This document shows, piece by piece, positions 1 through 7,014 of a stretch of DNA of 64,000 nucleotides. Below the pieces are notes generated by a model. The model saw only the letters and a program-made list of their open reading frames with translations. It searched no databases and was not told the origin of the DNA. The translations under genes were made by a program, and so were the position numbers. Source of the stretch: Nonomuraea sp. NBC_00507. GTDB lineage: Bacteria; Actinomycetota; Actinomycetes; Streptosporangiales; Streptosporangiaceae. The stretch spans positions 1,426,001 through 1,490,000 of the forward strand of contig NZ_CP107853.1 of the NCBI RefSeq assembly GCF_036013525.1, in the 5' to 3' direction. How positions within the stretch are numbered: position 1 is the first letter of the stretch; every line of letters begins with the position of its first letter.

Positions 1-373
1 CGGCGCGGCCGGCGGCGGAGCCGACGTCGTCGAGGTGGAACTTGAGCAGCCGGGGCTCCTGGTACGCGGCGGCGAGCCGGACGGTCAGCGCGTCGAGCGG
101 GTCGTCGCCGGTCGGCGGCGTTTGGGTGACATCCCAGTAGGTCACCGCGTCGCGGGTCGGTTCTGTTTCGGCGGGGGTCACGAGGGTGATCAGGACGTCT
201 TGAGCGTCGATGATCAGGTGGCACACCAGGTCCCGCACGAGCCAGCCGGTACAGCCGGACGACTGTGCGAAGTCCTCGTCCGAGAGTTCGGCGACCGCCG
301 TACGCAACGCCGTCCAAGAGCGTGAGAAGAGATCCACATCGGCAAGGTAGCGCGGTGCCGCGATGACGGACAA
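1..373 (-). CDS. Maleylpyruvate isomerase N-terminal (DinB-like, mycothiol-dependent type) protein, 3' end cut by window edge
   Basis: The reverse strand reads open from about 373 to base 1. It gives a soluble protein beginning roughly LSVIAAPRYLADVDLFSRSW, followed by the pattern SGCTGWLVRDLVCHLIIDAQD. In this family a W-x-V-x-D-L-x-x-H-L motif lies near the start of a four-helix DinB/MPI bundle, and members use or bind mycothiol through a metal. The TTG at 373 was chosen; GTG codons at 379 and 406 are in frame and possible. The C-terminus lies outside the window, so the exact subfamily cannot be given. The ORF on the opposite strand over the same bases is a shadow. Confidence 0.6.
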   Translation of the reverse strand, partial: MSVIAAPRYLADVDLFSRSWTALRTAVAELSDEDFAQSSGCTGWLVRDLVCHLIIDAQDVLITLVTPAETEPTRDAVTYWDVTQTPPTGDDPLDALTVRLAAAYQEPRLLKFHLDDVGSAAGRA

Positions 374-438
374 CCGCACTTGGACGGTCGGCCCGATGAT
401 CGTCACCCTGCCCTGGCTACCCGCCCACACGATCACGC

Positions 439-1189
439 TCACCACCGCCGGATGCTCAACTGTTCCCGCGGGCCGGTGGCACCGCGTGACGGGTCAGCCG
501 CTGCGCCGACGTCCACGCCTTCGAACAAGGGCGCAGCCTGCGTGGCGGTGTCCAAGGCCCAGCGCCCGGTGCTGATCAGCCCCAGGACCAGGATGCCGAC
601 GCCGAGTCCGAGCACGAGCCACCACACGCCGCGCTCCGCGCTGGTGAACGCCGTCCCGCCGCTGCCCATGGCCGGTCCCACAATCGTTCCGGAGATCGCG
701 ACGCCGAGGGCGGTGCCGGTCTGCCGGCCTGTGGAGGCGAACGAGGCGGCCACCCCGGCCATCGAAGCGGGCATTTCGGAGACCGCCGAGTTGATGATCG
801 GTGGGTTGTCGGTCCCCAGGGCGATGCCGAACAGCAGATCGGTCGCGAGTACGGCCGGCAGCGCGGTGGCCGGTCCGAGCCAGATCGACGCGCCGCAGCC
901 CAGTGCCAGCGCGGCCCCGGAGACCACCAGCGGCAGTCGAGGGCCGCGCCCGCCGACCACCCGGCCGGTGAGCGGGGGAGAGGACCACGATCAGCACCCC
1001 GACCGGGAGCAGAGTACAGCCCGGCCTCCAGGGCCGACATGCCGCGCAGGTCCTGGAGGTACGGGGCGGTCACGAACAGGAAGTCGCCGAACCCGTGCAA
1101 GGCAAAGAGAGCCATCGCAATCGCCGAACTGAACGGCACGCTCCGAAACAGGCGCAGCTCCAGCAGCGGGTCGACACGGCGCGGTGCGG
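439..1189 (-). pseudogene. MFS drug-efflux transporter (DHA2 type), C-terminal half, frameshifted
   Basis: Translation of the minus strand gives membrane segments typical of the second half of an EmrB/QacA-type 14-helix transporter. The order is RRVDPLLELRLFRSVPF and FLFVTAPYLQDLRGMSALEAGL in one frame, then IVVLSPAHRPGG in a second, then GGRGPRLPLVVSGAALALG through GRWALDTATQAAP in a third. Two frameshifts near 1000-1030 and 965-975 break the gene. The N-terminal half is absent and is replaced at about 1190 by an IS3 transposase scrap. It is therefore a dead remnant. Confidence 0.75.
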
Positions 1190-1325
1190 CCTGACCAATC
1201 GTCAACTGCTCATCCAAGACGGACTTGACGACCTCGCCCTTGAACTCCTCTGAATATCTCTTGCCCGCGGGCCCCTTCTTTCCAGACCACTTGGCACCGT
1301 GTCCAAAAGTTTGAGTGCACCTCAG
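1190..1325 (-). pseudogene. IS3-family transposase OrfA, N-terminal fragment
   Basis: The minus strand encodes GKRYSEEFKGEVVKSVLDEQ followed by LTIGQA. This is the start of the helix-turn-helix OrfA of IS3-family elements. It then runs directly into MFS transporter sequence at about 1190. Only about 40 codons remain, and no orfB or terminal repeat is seen nearby. The junction suggests that an imprecise deletion or one-ended event removed both the rest of the element and the N-terminus of the transporter. Confidence 0.65.
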
Positions 1326-1440
1326 ATGCCGCCGTTCGGCGTTCTCAGTCTCCCGCGTCGGCTGCTCGCTTGCGGTTGAGCTCACCCGCAGATTATCCCA
1401 CGGACTGATCACGCTCCAGCGTCGTGGAGAGGCGTGAACT

Positions 1441-1600
1441 GCCAAAGGAGACAGCAGGAAGACAGTCCAGCGACAGCCGCGGAGATTACTCTATTCGTCG
1501 TCGTACTTCCTGCTCCAGAAAGTTAGACTCCCGCGAGATTCGCTAAGTATGTGGTGCCACTGATGCTCATTGCTGCGGCCGTTCAGGCGACAGCAATGTG
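1441..1600 (+). repeat. Copy 1 of a diverged promoter/leader repeat (other copies at 11057 and, inverted, 50697)
   Basis: This stretch aligns over about 150 bp with 11057-11215 (+) and 50697-50535 (-). It carries the triple GACAG operator, a TACTCT box, a common block ending in TTCCTGCT-CAGAAAG, and a segment encoding a signal-peptide-like stretch. In the 50 kb copy that stretch is the real N-terminus of a secreted protein. Here it reads RFAKYVVPLMLIAAAVQATA, with no start codon and an in-frame TAG just before it, so that part is a relic. The copy drives the six-cysteine peptide operon. Confidence 0.7.
1450..1492 (+). promoter_or_regulatory. Triple GACAG operator with -10 box, peptide operon promoter (site 1 of 5)
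   Basis: GACAG occurs at 1450, 1461 and 1472, exactly 11 bp apart. A TACTCT box at 1487-1492 follows after 10 bp. Repeats 2 and 3 cover the place of a -35 element. SARP activators are known to bind directly repeated heptamers with 11-bp periodicity ending about 8 bp from the -10. The first peptide ATG is 175 bp downstream, so a long 5' leader is implied. Binding by a SARP is inferred from the geometry. Confidence 0.6.
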
Positions 1601-1666
1601 GCATTAACTTCTTCCCGATTCTCTCCTGAATTGCCCCGACGATATGCGAAAAGGAGTATCGCATTC

Positions 1667-1855
1667 ATGATCAAGAACCTCGGTGATCGACTGCTCGCCG
1701 TGATGGTGCCGCGAACCGAGGCGAGCGCCGACCAGTTCACCCAGTGGTGCGGCTGTTGGCAGACCCATCATTACTACCGCACCTGCTGGTGGGAGGGTCC
1801 GGTGGGTGGGAGCTACAGCTGCGGCGCATGCTATGACAGCGGGATTTTCTGCTGA
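1667..1855 (+). CDS. Six-cysteine exported peptide precursor 1 (62 aa)
   Basis: ATG 1667 is preceded by AAAAGGAG at 1649-1656 with 10-nt spacing, which decides the start. The leader, residues 1-21, is MIKNLGDRLLAVMVPRTEASA: basic N-terminus, short hydrophobic stretch, and an A-S-A that fits signal-peptidase cleavage. The predicted core of 41 residues is rich in Trp and Tyr and has cysteines at 28, 30, 40, 52, 55 and 62, in the pattern C-x-C-x9-C-x11-C-x2-C-x6-C, ending at the last Cys. It is the first of three tandem paralogues and precedes redox, export and peptidase genes. I infer a secreted three-disulfide peptide (toxin, bacteriocin or signal). I do not recognise a named family. Confidence 0.75.
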   Translation: MIKNLGDRLLAVMVPRTEASADQFTQWCGCWQTHHYYRTCWWEGPVGGSYSCGACYDSGIFC

Positions 1856-1887
1856 GCGGGTGATGGCGGCCGCGTGACCCTCGGGTG

Positions 1888-1906
1888 GCCCGCTGTCACC
1901 GCGGGC
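1888..1906 (+). promoter_or_regulatory. Intercistronic hairpin after peptide 1
   Basis: GCCCGC, a 7-nt loop TGTCACC and GCGGGC form a stem downstream of the stop. The same hairpin follows all four peptide genes with the loop nearly constant. There is no T-run, so it looks more like an mRNA-stabilising or partial-termination element than a strong terminator. Confidence 0.5.
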
Positions 1907-1981
1907 GTCCGTTTCCTTCCCAGAATTGCTCCGACATCCTTCCCGGAATTGTCCGACGGAATGCGAAAGGACTTCGCGCTC

Positions 1982-2170
1982 ATGATCAAAAAGCTTAGCG
2001 ACCGGCTGCTCGCCGTGCTGGTGGCGGCCACCGAGGCTAGTGCCAGCGAGTTCACCCAGTGGTGCGGCTGTTGGGAGTATCGGCAGTTTTACCGCACCTG
2101 CCGGTGGGACGGCCCTGTGGGAGGGTCGTACACCTGTGGCCCCTGCTACGACAGCCTGATTCTGTGCTGA
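1982..2170 (+). CDS. Six-cysteine exported peptide precursor 2 (62 aa)
   Basis: ATG 1982 has AAAGGA at 1966-1971, the same start context as its neighbours. The leader reads MIKKLSDRLLAVLVAATEASA and keeps the A-S-A site, but has AA in place of the PR found in the other copies. The core has cysteines at 28, 30, 40, 52, 55 and 62, in the pattern C-x-C-x9-C-x11-C-x2-C-x6-C. It shares TQWCGC, FYRTC, GPVGGSY and CGPC blocks with peptides 1 and 3. The TGG-rich aromatic core is conserved while short loops vary (EYRQ against QTHH and ERWH). That is the pattern expected of a diversifying exported peptide family. Function is unknown. Confidence 0.75.
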   Translation: MIKKLSDRLLAVLVAATEASASEFTQWCGCWEYRQFYRTCRWDGPVGGSYTCGPCYDSLILC

Positions 2171-2199
2171 GCGGGTGATGGCAGCCGCCTGACGCTCGG

Positions 2200-2226
2200 G
2201 GTGGCCCGCTGTGACCGCGGGCCACC
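2200..2226 (+). promoter_or_regulatory. Intercistronic hairpin after peptide 2
   Basis: A perfect 10-bp stem GGTGGCCCGC / GCGGGCCACC encloses loop TGTGACC and is followed by a short GCTTTT. It is the strongest of the four copies. Placed between peptide genes, it could raise peptide transcript stability relative to the downstream machinery. Confidence 0.5.
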
Positions 2227-2396
2227 GCTTTTCGTCGGAGTCGGGTCGGGCTTGCTGCCCAGCTGGCCCGTCGCTGGCCACCGCCGGGCTGTCGCCGGGC
2301 TGTCGCGACAGCCCGGCACACGACAGCCGGGTGACAGTGGGTGTCTATAGCATTTCCCGGAGTTGCCCAACGGCATGCGAAAGGAGTTTCGCGCTC

Positions 2397-2582
2397 ATGA
2401 TCAAAAATCTTAGCGACCGGCTGCTCGCCGTGCTGGTGCCGCGCACCGAGGCGAGCGCCGACGAGTTCACCCAGTGGTGCGGCTGTATTGAGCGTTGGCA
2501 TTACTACCGCAACTGCAGGTGGAATGGTCCGGTCGGAGGGACGTACCACTGCGGGCTTTGCGTCCAAAGCATTCCCTGCTGA
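2397..2582 (+). CDS. Six-cysteine exported peptide precursor 3 (61 aa)
   Basis: ATG 2397 lies 10 nt after AAAGGAG (about 2380-2386). The leader reads MIKNLSDRLLAVLV then PRTEASA, with the conserved A-S-A. Core cysteines are at 28, 30, 40, 52, 55 and 61, the last loop being one residue shorter than in the paralogues. The core carries HYYRNC and GPVGGTYHCGLC and ends in PC. About 165 nt and a hairpin separate it from the thioredoxin-like gene. Role and limits are as for peptide 1: a secreted disulfide peptide is inferred and the activity is not known. Confidence 0.75.
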   Translation: MIKNLSDRLLAVLVPRTEASADEFTQWCGCIERWHYYRNCRWNGPVGGTYHCGLCVQSIPC

Positions 2583-2612
2583 GCGGGTGATGGCAGCCGG
2601 GTGAGTTTCGGA

Positions 2613-2637
2613 GTGGCCCGCTGTGACCGCGGGCCAC
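2613..2637 (+). promoter_or_regulatory. Hairpin after peptide 3
   Basis: A 9-bp stem GTGGCCCGC / GCGGGCCAC with loop TGTGACC lies between the last peptide and the export/redox genes. If it causes partial termination it would set a high peptide-to-machinery ratio. Confidence 0.5.
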
Positions 2638-2747
2638 CGCCGTTTCGTCGGGGTCGGGCCCGCCACGCGCGTTCGTGGAGCCCGGTGGGCTCGGTAGGTT
2701 CGTCCCGGTCGAGATATGCCGGGAGATGTCAGGAGATGGAGGCCGGC

Positions 2748-3305
2748 ATGGTCTACATGGTCGTTGGTGTGGTGTTCGTCGGGGTGCTCTGCGTGCTGAA
2801 CCTGCTGCTGACGTACGGCGTCATCCGGCGGCTGCGCGAGCACGCCGCCCTGCTGTCCCGCGCCGGTACGGCGGGCGCGACGCCGGGCGGCGCGGGCGGG
2901 CCGGACAAGGTCGTCGGCACGGTCGCCGGCGAGTTCAAGGCGGTGACCACCGAAGGCGCCGTCATCACCCGGGACCGGTTCGACGGCGCGGCCGGCGCCT
3001 ACCTGGTTGGGTTCTTCCTGGAGAGCTGCGCGCCCTGCAAGGAGGAGCTGCCGAAGTTCCTCGATCGGGCCGCCGGTTTCCCGGGCGGGCGCGACCACGT
3101 CTACGCGATCACCCGCGGTGTGACCGATGAGGCCGTGGCCGCCCTGTGGGCGGTCGCCCACGTGGTGACCGGCGAGGCCGGCGATGAGATCGGCACGGCG
3201 TTCGCGGTCACCGGCTATCCGTCCTTTTTCCTGGTCGGGGAAGGCGGCCTGGTACATGCCGGCGCCTTCAAAGTTGAGGCGCTGCCCGCCGCCTCGCCGG
3301 TGTGA
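2748..3305 (+). CDS. Membrane-anchored TlpA/MauD-like thiol-disulfide oxidoreductase (185 aa)
   Basis: One N-terminal membrane helix (residues about 1-25, VYMVVGVVFVGVLCVLNLLL) is followed by a linker and an extracytoplasmic thioredoxin fold. The active site is C94-A-P-C97 in FFLESCAPCKEELPKF, and the cis-proline region is TGYPSFFLV with Pro158. GGAGG at 2738-2742 favours ATG 2748; ATG 2736 is also in frame. MauD proteins of this architecture act with MauE to form or shuffle disulfides in the small subunit of methylamine dehydrogenase. Here the likely client is the six-cysteine peptides encoded just upstream. It is followed after 24 nt by the ABC exporter. Confidence 0.8.
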   Translation: MVYMVVGVVFVGVLCVLNLLLTYGVIRRLREHAALLSRAGTAGATPGGAGGPDKVVGTVAGEFKAVTTEGAVITRDRFDGAAGAYLVGFFLESCAPCKEELPKFLDRAAGFPGGRDHVYAITRGVTDEAVAALWAVAHVVTGEAGDEIGTAFAVTGYPSFFLVGEGGLVHAGAFKVEALPAASPV

Positions 3306-3329
3306 CGTATCGAAAGGATGCACAAGCCG

Positions 3330-5180
3330 ATGCATGAGTCGGCCCGCGGCGTGTCCGTGTCGGATGTCCGGGCAGCGTTGGGCCTCGCCTGGCGTGCCGC
3401 GCCTGGCACGCTGGTCCTGGGCGGGGTGTGCGCGCTGGCCGCCGGCACGCTGCCGGTGGTGGCGGCGTGGCTCACGAAGGCGGTCGTCGACCGGCTCGCG
3501 GTTCCTGCCGCCGGCTCGGGCGGCCTGGCGATGGTCGCGGCCGGGTTGGTGGCGGCCACACTGCTGGTGGCGCTGGTACCCCGGCTTGCGCAGTACCTGC
3601 GGGCGGAGTCGGACCGGGCGGTGGCGCTGCTCGCTCAAGAGCGTCTGTTCACGGCCGTGGACGGTTTCCACGGCTTGGGCCGATTCGAGGATCCGGGTTT
3701 CCTCGACCGGCTGCGGCTGGCCCAGCAGTCCGGCGGGCGCGCCCCTGGCCAGGTCGTCCACAGCCTCTTCGAGCTGGCCGCCGGGATCATCACGGTCTGC
3801 GGCCTGCTGGGATCGCTGCTGCTGCTCAGTCCGGTGATGGCGATCGTGGTCACGGGCGCGGCGGTTCCCGTGCTCATGGCCGAACTGAGCCTGTCGCGAC
3901 ACAACATGGCGATGTTGTGGGGAATCAGCACGGTCGAACGACGCGAGTTCTTCTACGCGAGCCTGCTGTCGACCGTGCAGGCGGCCAAGGAGATCCGGCT
4001 GTTCGGCACGGGCGGGTTCCTGCGCCGGCGGATGCTGGACGAGCGCCGCGCGGCAGACGCTGACCGCAGCCGCATGGCGCGGCACGAACTACGGGTCCAC
4101 GGCGGCCTGGCTCTTCTGTCGGCAGGAGTCGGCGGAGCGGGCCTGGCATGGGCGATCGTCCTGGCCGCAGGCGGTGGGCTCACCATCGGAGATGTGACCA
4201 TGTTCGTCGCCGCGGTGGCTGGTGTGCAGGCCGCAGTGGCGAAGGTGACGTCGGCGACCGCGCTCGCGCACCAGCAAATGCTCATGTTCAGCCACTACCT
4301 CGCGGTCCTGCGCGCCGAGCCCGACCTACCCGCCCCGGCCGTCCCGCAGGCGCTGCCGGAGTTGCGGCGCGGCATCGAGCTCCGCGACGTGTGGTTCCGC
4401 TACTCCGACGACCATCCGTGGTCGCTGGCCGGCGTCGATCTGTTCATCCCGCACGGCCGCGCCACCGCCCTGGTGGGCCGCAACGGCGCGGGCAAGAGCA
4501 CTCTGGTGAAACTGCTGTGCAGGTTCTACGACCCGGGCAGGGGGCGCATCCTGTGGGACGGCGTCGACATCCGGCACGTGCCGGTCGAGGACCTGCGGGC
4601 CAGGATCGGAGCTGTTTTCCAGGACTTCGTGTGCTACGACATGAGCGCCGCCGAGAACATCGGCCTGGGCGACGTGACGGCGATCGGCGACCAGGCGCGG
4701 ATCGAGAAGGCGGCCGTTGCCGCCGGGGTCCACGACGTGCTGGCCCAGCTGCCGCACGGCTATCGGACCCCGCTCACCCGAATGTTCTCCGGTGATGCCG
4801 ATGACCATGACCCGGAGACCGGAGTGGTGCTCTCAGGCGGGCAGTGGCAGCGCGTGAGCCTGGCCCGCTCGCTGCTGCGCGACCGGCCCGACCTGCTCAT
4901 CCTGGACGAACCCAGCTCCGGGCTCGACGCGGTGGCCGAGCACGAGATCCATACCGCGCTGCGGATGCAGCGGGCCGGCCGTACGTCTCTGCTCGTGTCC
5001 CACCGGCTCGGCGCGGTCCGCGAGGCGGACCAGATCGTCGTGCTGTCCGGCGGGCGGGTCGCCGAACACGGGACCCACGACGAGCTGATCATCCGCGATG
5101 GGGAGTACGCCACCCTGTTCCGGCTCCAGGCGGCCGGATACGCCGCGACCCCGACGCTGACCGGCGAGCCGGCGCCATGA
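3330..5180 (+). CDS. ABC exporter, fused membrane and ATPase domains (616 aa)
   Basis: The N-terminal half, residues about 20-310, is a six-helix exporter domain. The C-terminal half has all nucleotide-binding motifs: Walker A GRNGAGKST (383-391), Q-loop in VFQDF, signature LSGGQ (501), Walker B LLILDEP (522-528) and H-loop His558. It lacks an N-terminal C39 peptidase domain, and the peptides lack a double-Gly site, so leader removal must be done by another enzyme. GAAAGGA at 3312-3318 suits ATG 3330; ATG 3318 is too close to it. The stop overlaps the next start as ATGA. The likely role is export of the six-cysteine peptides; an immunity role is possible. Confidence 0.85.
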   Translation: MHESARGVSVSDVRAALGLAWRAAPGTLVLGGVCALAAGTLPVVAAWLTKAVVDRLAVPAAGSGGLAMVAAGLVAATLLVALVPRLAQYLRAESDRAVALLAQERLFTAVDGFHGLGRFEDPGFLDRLRLAQQSGGRAPGQVVHSLFELAAGIITVCGLLGSLLLLSPVMAIVVTGAAVPVLMAELSLSRHNMAMLWGISTVERREFFYASLLSTVQAAKEIRLFGTGGFLRRRMLDERRAADADRSRMARHELRVHGGLALLSAGVGGAGLAWAIVLAAGGGLTIGDVTMFVAAVAGVQAAVAKVTSATALAHQQMLMFSHYLAVLRAEPDLPAPAVPQALPELRRGIELRDVWFRYSDDHPWSLAGVDLFIPHGRATALVGRNGAGKSTLVKLLCRFYDPGRGRILWDGVDIRHVPVEDLRARIGAVFQDFVCYDMSAAENIGLGDVTAIGDQARIEKAAVAAGVHDVLAQLPHGYRTPLTRMFSGDADDHDPETGVVLSGGQWQRVSLARSLLRDRPDLLILDEPSSGLDAVAEHEIHTALRMQRAGRTSLLVSHRLGAVREADQIVVLSGGRVAEHGTHDELIIRDGEYATLFRLQAAGYAATPTLTGEPAP

Positions 5181-5710
5181 GCCACATCGAGATCTTCGCC
5201 CGGTGCCTGATCGGCCTGGTGTTCTGTGCCTCGGCGATCGGCAAGCTCCGGGGCGCGGAGGCGTTCCTGGCATTCGAGCGGTCGGTACGCGACTTGAGGC
5301 TGCTGCCGCTCGCGACGATACGCCCGACAGCACGGGCGGTCGTGGGCGCCGAGCTGACCGTCCCCGTACTGGTGACGGTGCCGTATACGGCCCAGGCTGG
5401 GCTGGCCACCACACTCCTGCTGCTGACCGGGTTCACCGTCGTCGTCGTGCTGATGCTCCGCCGAGGCACACCCGCGTCCTGCGCGTGCTTCGGCGCCTCG
5501 GGCGCTCCGTACGGCAGGCGGCACGTCGTGCGAAACCTCGTTCTCCTGACCGTGGCGGCGGCCGGGATCGTCACCCCTGAGTCCGCCCTCCACCCCGCCG
5601 GGCTGGCCATCGCTATCGTGGCCGCTATCTTGGCCAGCGCCGTCGTCGTCACGCTCGACGAGCTGGCGGACTTGTTCGCCAGTACGGCGGAGCAGGGCCG
5701 GAACCAATGA
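5177..5710 (+). CDS. MauE-like (MauE/DoxX family) redox membrane protein (177 aa)
   Basis: A small polytopic membrane protein with about four helices. It opens with IFARCLIGLVFCASAIGKLRG, the usual MauE/DoxX start, and carries a cysteine pair C102-A-C104 in ASCACFGASG between helices, the expected place for the MauE redox pair. In methylamine utilisation clusters MauE works with the thioredoxin-like MauD in disulfide formation; both partners are present here without any methylamine dehydrogenase gene. Its start overlaps the exporter stop (ATGA) and its stop overlaps the peptidase start (ATGA), so the three are translationally coupled. Confidence 0.8.
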   Translation: MSHIEIFARCLIGLVFCASAIGKLRGAEAFLAFERSVRDLRLLPLATIRPTARAVVGAELTVPVLVTVPYTAQAGLATTLLLLTGFTVVVVLMLRRGTPASCACFGASGAPYGRRHVVRNLVLLTVAAAGIVTPESALHPAGLAIAIVAAILASAVVVTLDELADLFASTAEQGRNQ

Positions 5711-6189
5711 TCATCGCGATCTGCGGGCTGCTCGCGATGACGGTGACGGCCGTGGCCCTGATCCGCCGCTACCTGACGATCGTCACGGTGCGCGGGGAGA
5801 GCATGACGCCCACGTACCGGCCCGGCGACCGGCTGCTTGCCCGGCGATGGGGTCTGCACCGCCTACGGCGCGGGGACGTCGTCGTGCTCGACGGCGCGCG
5901 CATCGCGGGCCCCCGTACGCCGGTCCCCGGCGACCTGGTGCTGAACGACAGGATCCTCAAACGCGTCACCGCGTTGCCCGGCGACCCCGTGCCGTACAGC
6001 CGCATCGACGACCGCGTCGCCGATCAGCAGACCGTCCGCGTACTACCGCGGCACATCGTCGTCCTCGGTGACAACCCCATGCTGAGCGCGGATTCACGCG
6101 TCTTCGGCCCCGTCGACCAGGACCACGTCCGCGCCGTGGTCATCCGCCCACTGGCCACCAACCTCCAGCCCTCGCCGGACCGCCGCTGA
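5707..6189 (+). CDS. S26-family (type I) signal peptidase (160 aa)
   Basis: One N-terminal membrane anchor (residues about 2-20) is followed by box B GESMTPTYRPGD with nucleophile Ser32, box D RILKRVTALPGD with general-base Lys85, and box E GDNPMLSADSRVFGPV. At 160 residues it is short for a housekeeping leader peptidase and fits a dedicated accessory enzyme. All peptide precursors carry an A-S-A site after residue 21, the expected cut for such an enzyme. It is the last gene of the coupled exporter-mauE-peptidase set, followed by about 180 bp without a gene. I infer that it removes the peptide leaders outside the membrane. Confidence 0.85.
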   Translation: MIIAICGLLAMTVTAVALIRRYLTIVTVRGESMTPTYRPGDRLLARRWGLHRLRRGDVVVLDGARIAGPRTPVPGDLVLNDRILKRVTALPGDPVPYSRIDDRVADQQTVRVLPRHIVVLGDNPMLSADSRVFGPVDQDHVRAVVIRPLATNLQPSPDRR

Positions 6190-6371
6190 CCACGCGGAGT
6201 TTGTCAGGTGTCCCACAGATACGGGAGTCGCGTGATGCTGAGCTGAGGGCCAATTTGAGATGGGTGCGGCTCTCCCTCAGTGAGTGCCTGAGCTGGGCTT
6301 CTGTAGACATGACTGTTTGATCGGGGAACCGCCTTTTACTGTGAGTGCAGGCCCGTGAGGCGGTGGTGACG

Positions 6372-6944
6372 ATGAGCTCGTTGCTCGAGGAACTGGCACG
6401 GCGCGAAGCCGCGGCCCGCCGGCGGATCGAGGAGATCCGCGAGCAGATCGCCGCGCTCACCTCACAGATGCAGGACGAGCAGGACCGCTTGTCACGGCTG
6501 ACGATCACACGGGAGACCGTCGAGGAAGTCCTGGGCGAAGCGGCCCAGCTGCTCGATGAGCCCAATGGACAGGGCGAGACCGCCGACGCGGCCGGCACCG
6601 CGCCGCCGGCACAGCCGCCGGTTCTGGGTGTGGTGACGGTGCCGCACTGGCAACCCGGCATGAATACGGCGGTGCTGCCGCGCGCGTACCGGGACGCGGT
6701 GGAGATCATGGCCGATGCCGGGCGGGCGATACGGGCCGGGCAGATCGCGGTGGCGATGGGACTGCCGGATGAGGCCGCCAAGCGGGAAGGGCTGCGCTCC
6801 AAGCTGAAGCGGCTGGTGGAACGCGGCTGGGCGAAGGAAGAAGGGCCGGGACTGCTCACGGTGACCGAGCCGGTGGCCCGCGAGATGGCCGGGCAGGATG
6901 GCGCAGGGTCACGGGACGCAATCGCGTCGTTACCGGGCGGGTGA
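6372..6944 (+). CDS. Coiled-coil plus winged-helix-like protein upstream of ISKra4 transposase (190 aa)
   Basis: Residues about 3-55 are a charged coiled coil (LLEELARREAAARRRIEEI and onward). A proline and alanine linker follows, then a helical DNA-binding-like segment (RAYRDAVEIMADAGRAIRAG, SKLKRLVERGWAKEEGPGLL). Such proteins commonly precede ISKra4-type transposases in actinomycetes. A diverged trace of the same C-terminal end lies beside the ISKra4 remnant at 28.6-28.9 kb, which supports it as part of the mobile unit. ATG 6372 was chosen because the coiled coil begins there; 6345 is an in-frame alternative. A regulatory or accessory role in transposition is inferred only. Confidence 0.6.
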   Translation: MSSLLEELARREAAARRRIEEIREQIAALTSQMQDEQDRLSRLTITRETVEEVLGEAAQLLDEPNGQGETADAAGTAPPAQPPVLGVVTVPHWQPGMNTAVLPRAYRDAVEIMADAGRAIRAGQIAVAMGLPDEAAKREGLRSKLKRLVERGWAKEEGPGLLTVTEPVAREMAGQDGAGSRDAIASLPGG

Positions 6945-7014
6945 TTGCGGCGGGGCTCTCCCGCCGTCAGGTTCGAAGGTGCCACCCAAACGACCCCGAC
7001 GAAGGAAGAGCCCT

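Noticed and set aside
1598-1666. Longer N-terminus for peptide 1 (85 codons)
   Set aside because: The ribosome site and alignment with three paralogues place the start at 1667; the upstream codons are not conserved.
2052-4085. 677-codon minus-strand ORF across peptide 2-3, thioredoxin and exporter genes
   Set aside because: The plus strand encodes conserved motifs (CAPC, exporter domain, peptide cysteines) over the same bases. The minus ORF has no domain and reflects GC-rich antisense openness.
2748-5710. Methylamine dehydrogenase (mau) cluster
   Set aside because: MauD- and MauE-like proteins are present, but no MauA, MauB or MauG gene is in the neighbourhood.
1441-6189. Lanthipeptide, lasso, sactipeptide or thiopeptide cluster
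   Set aside because: No LanB/C/M, YcaO, B1/B2 or radical-SAM gene; the exporter lacks a C39 domain and the leaders lack a double-Gly site.
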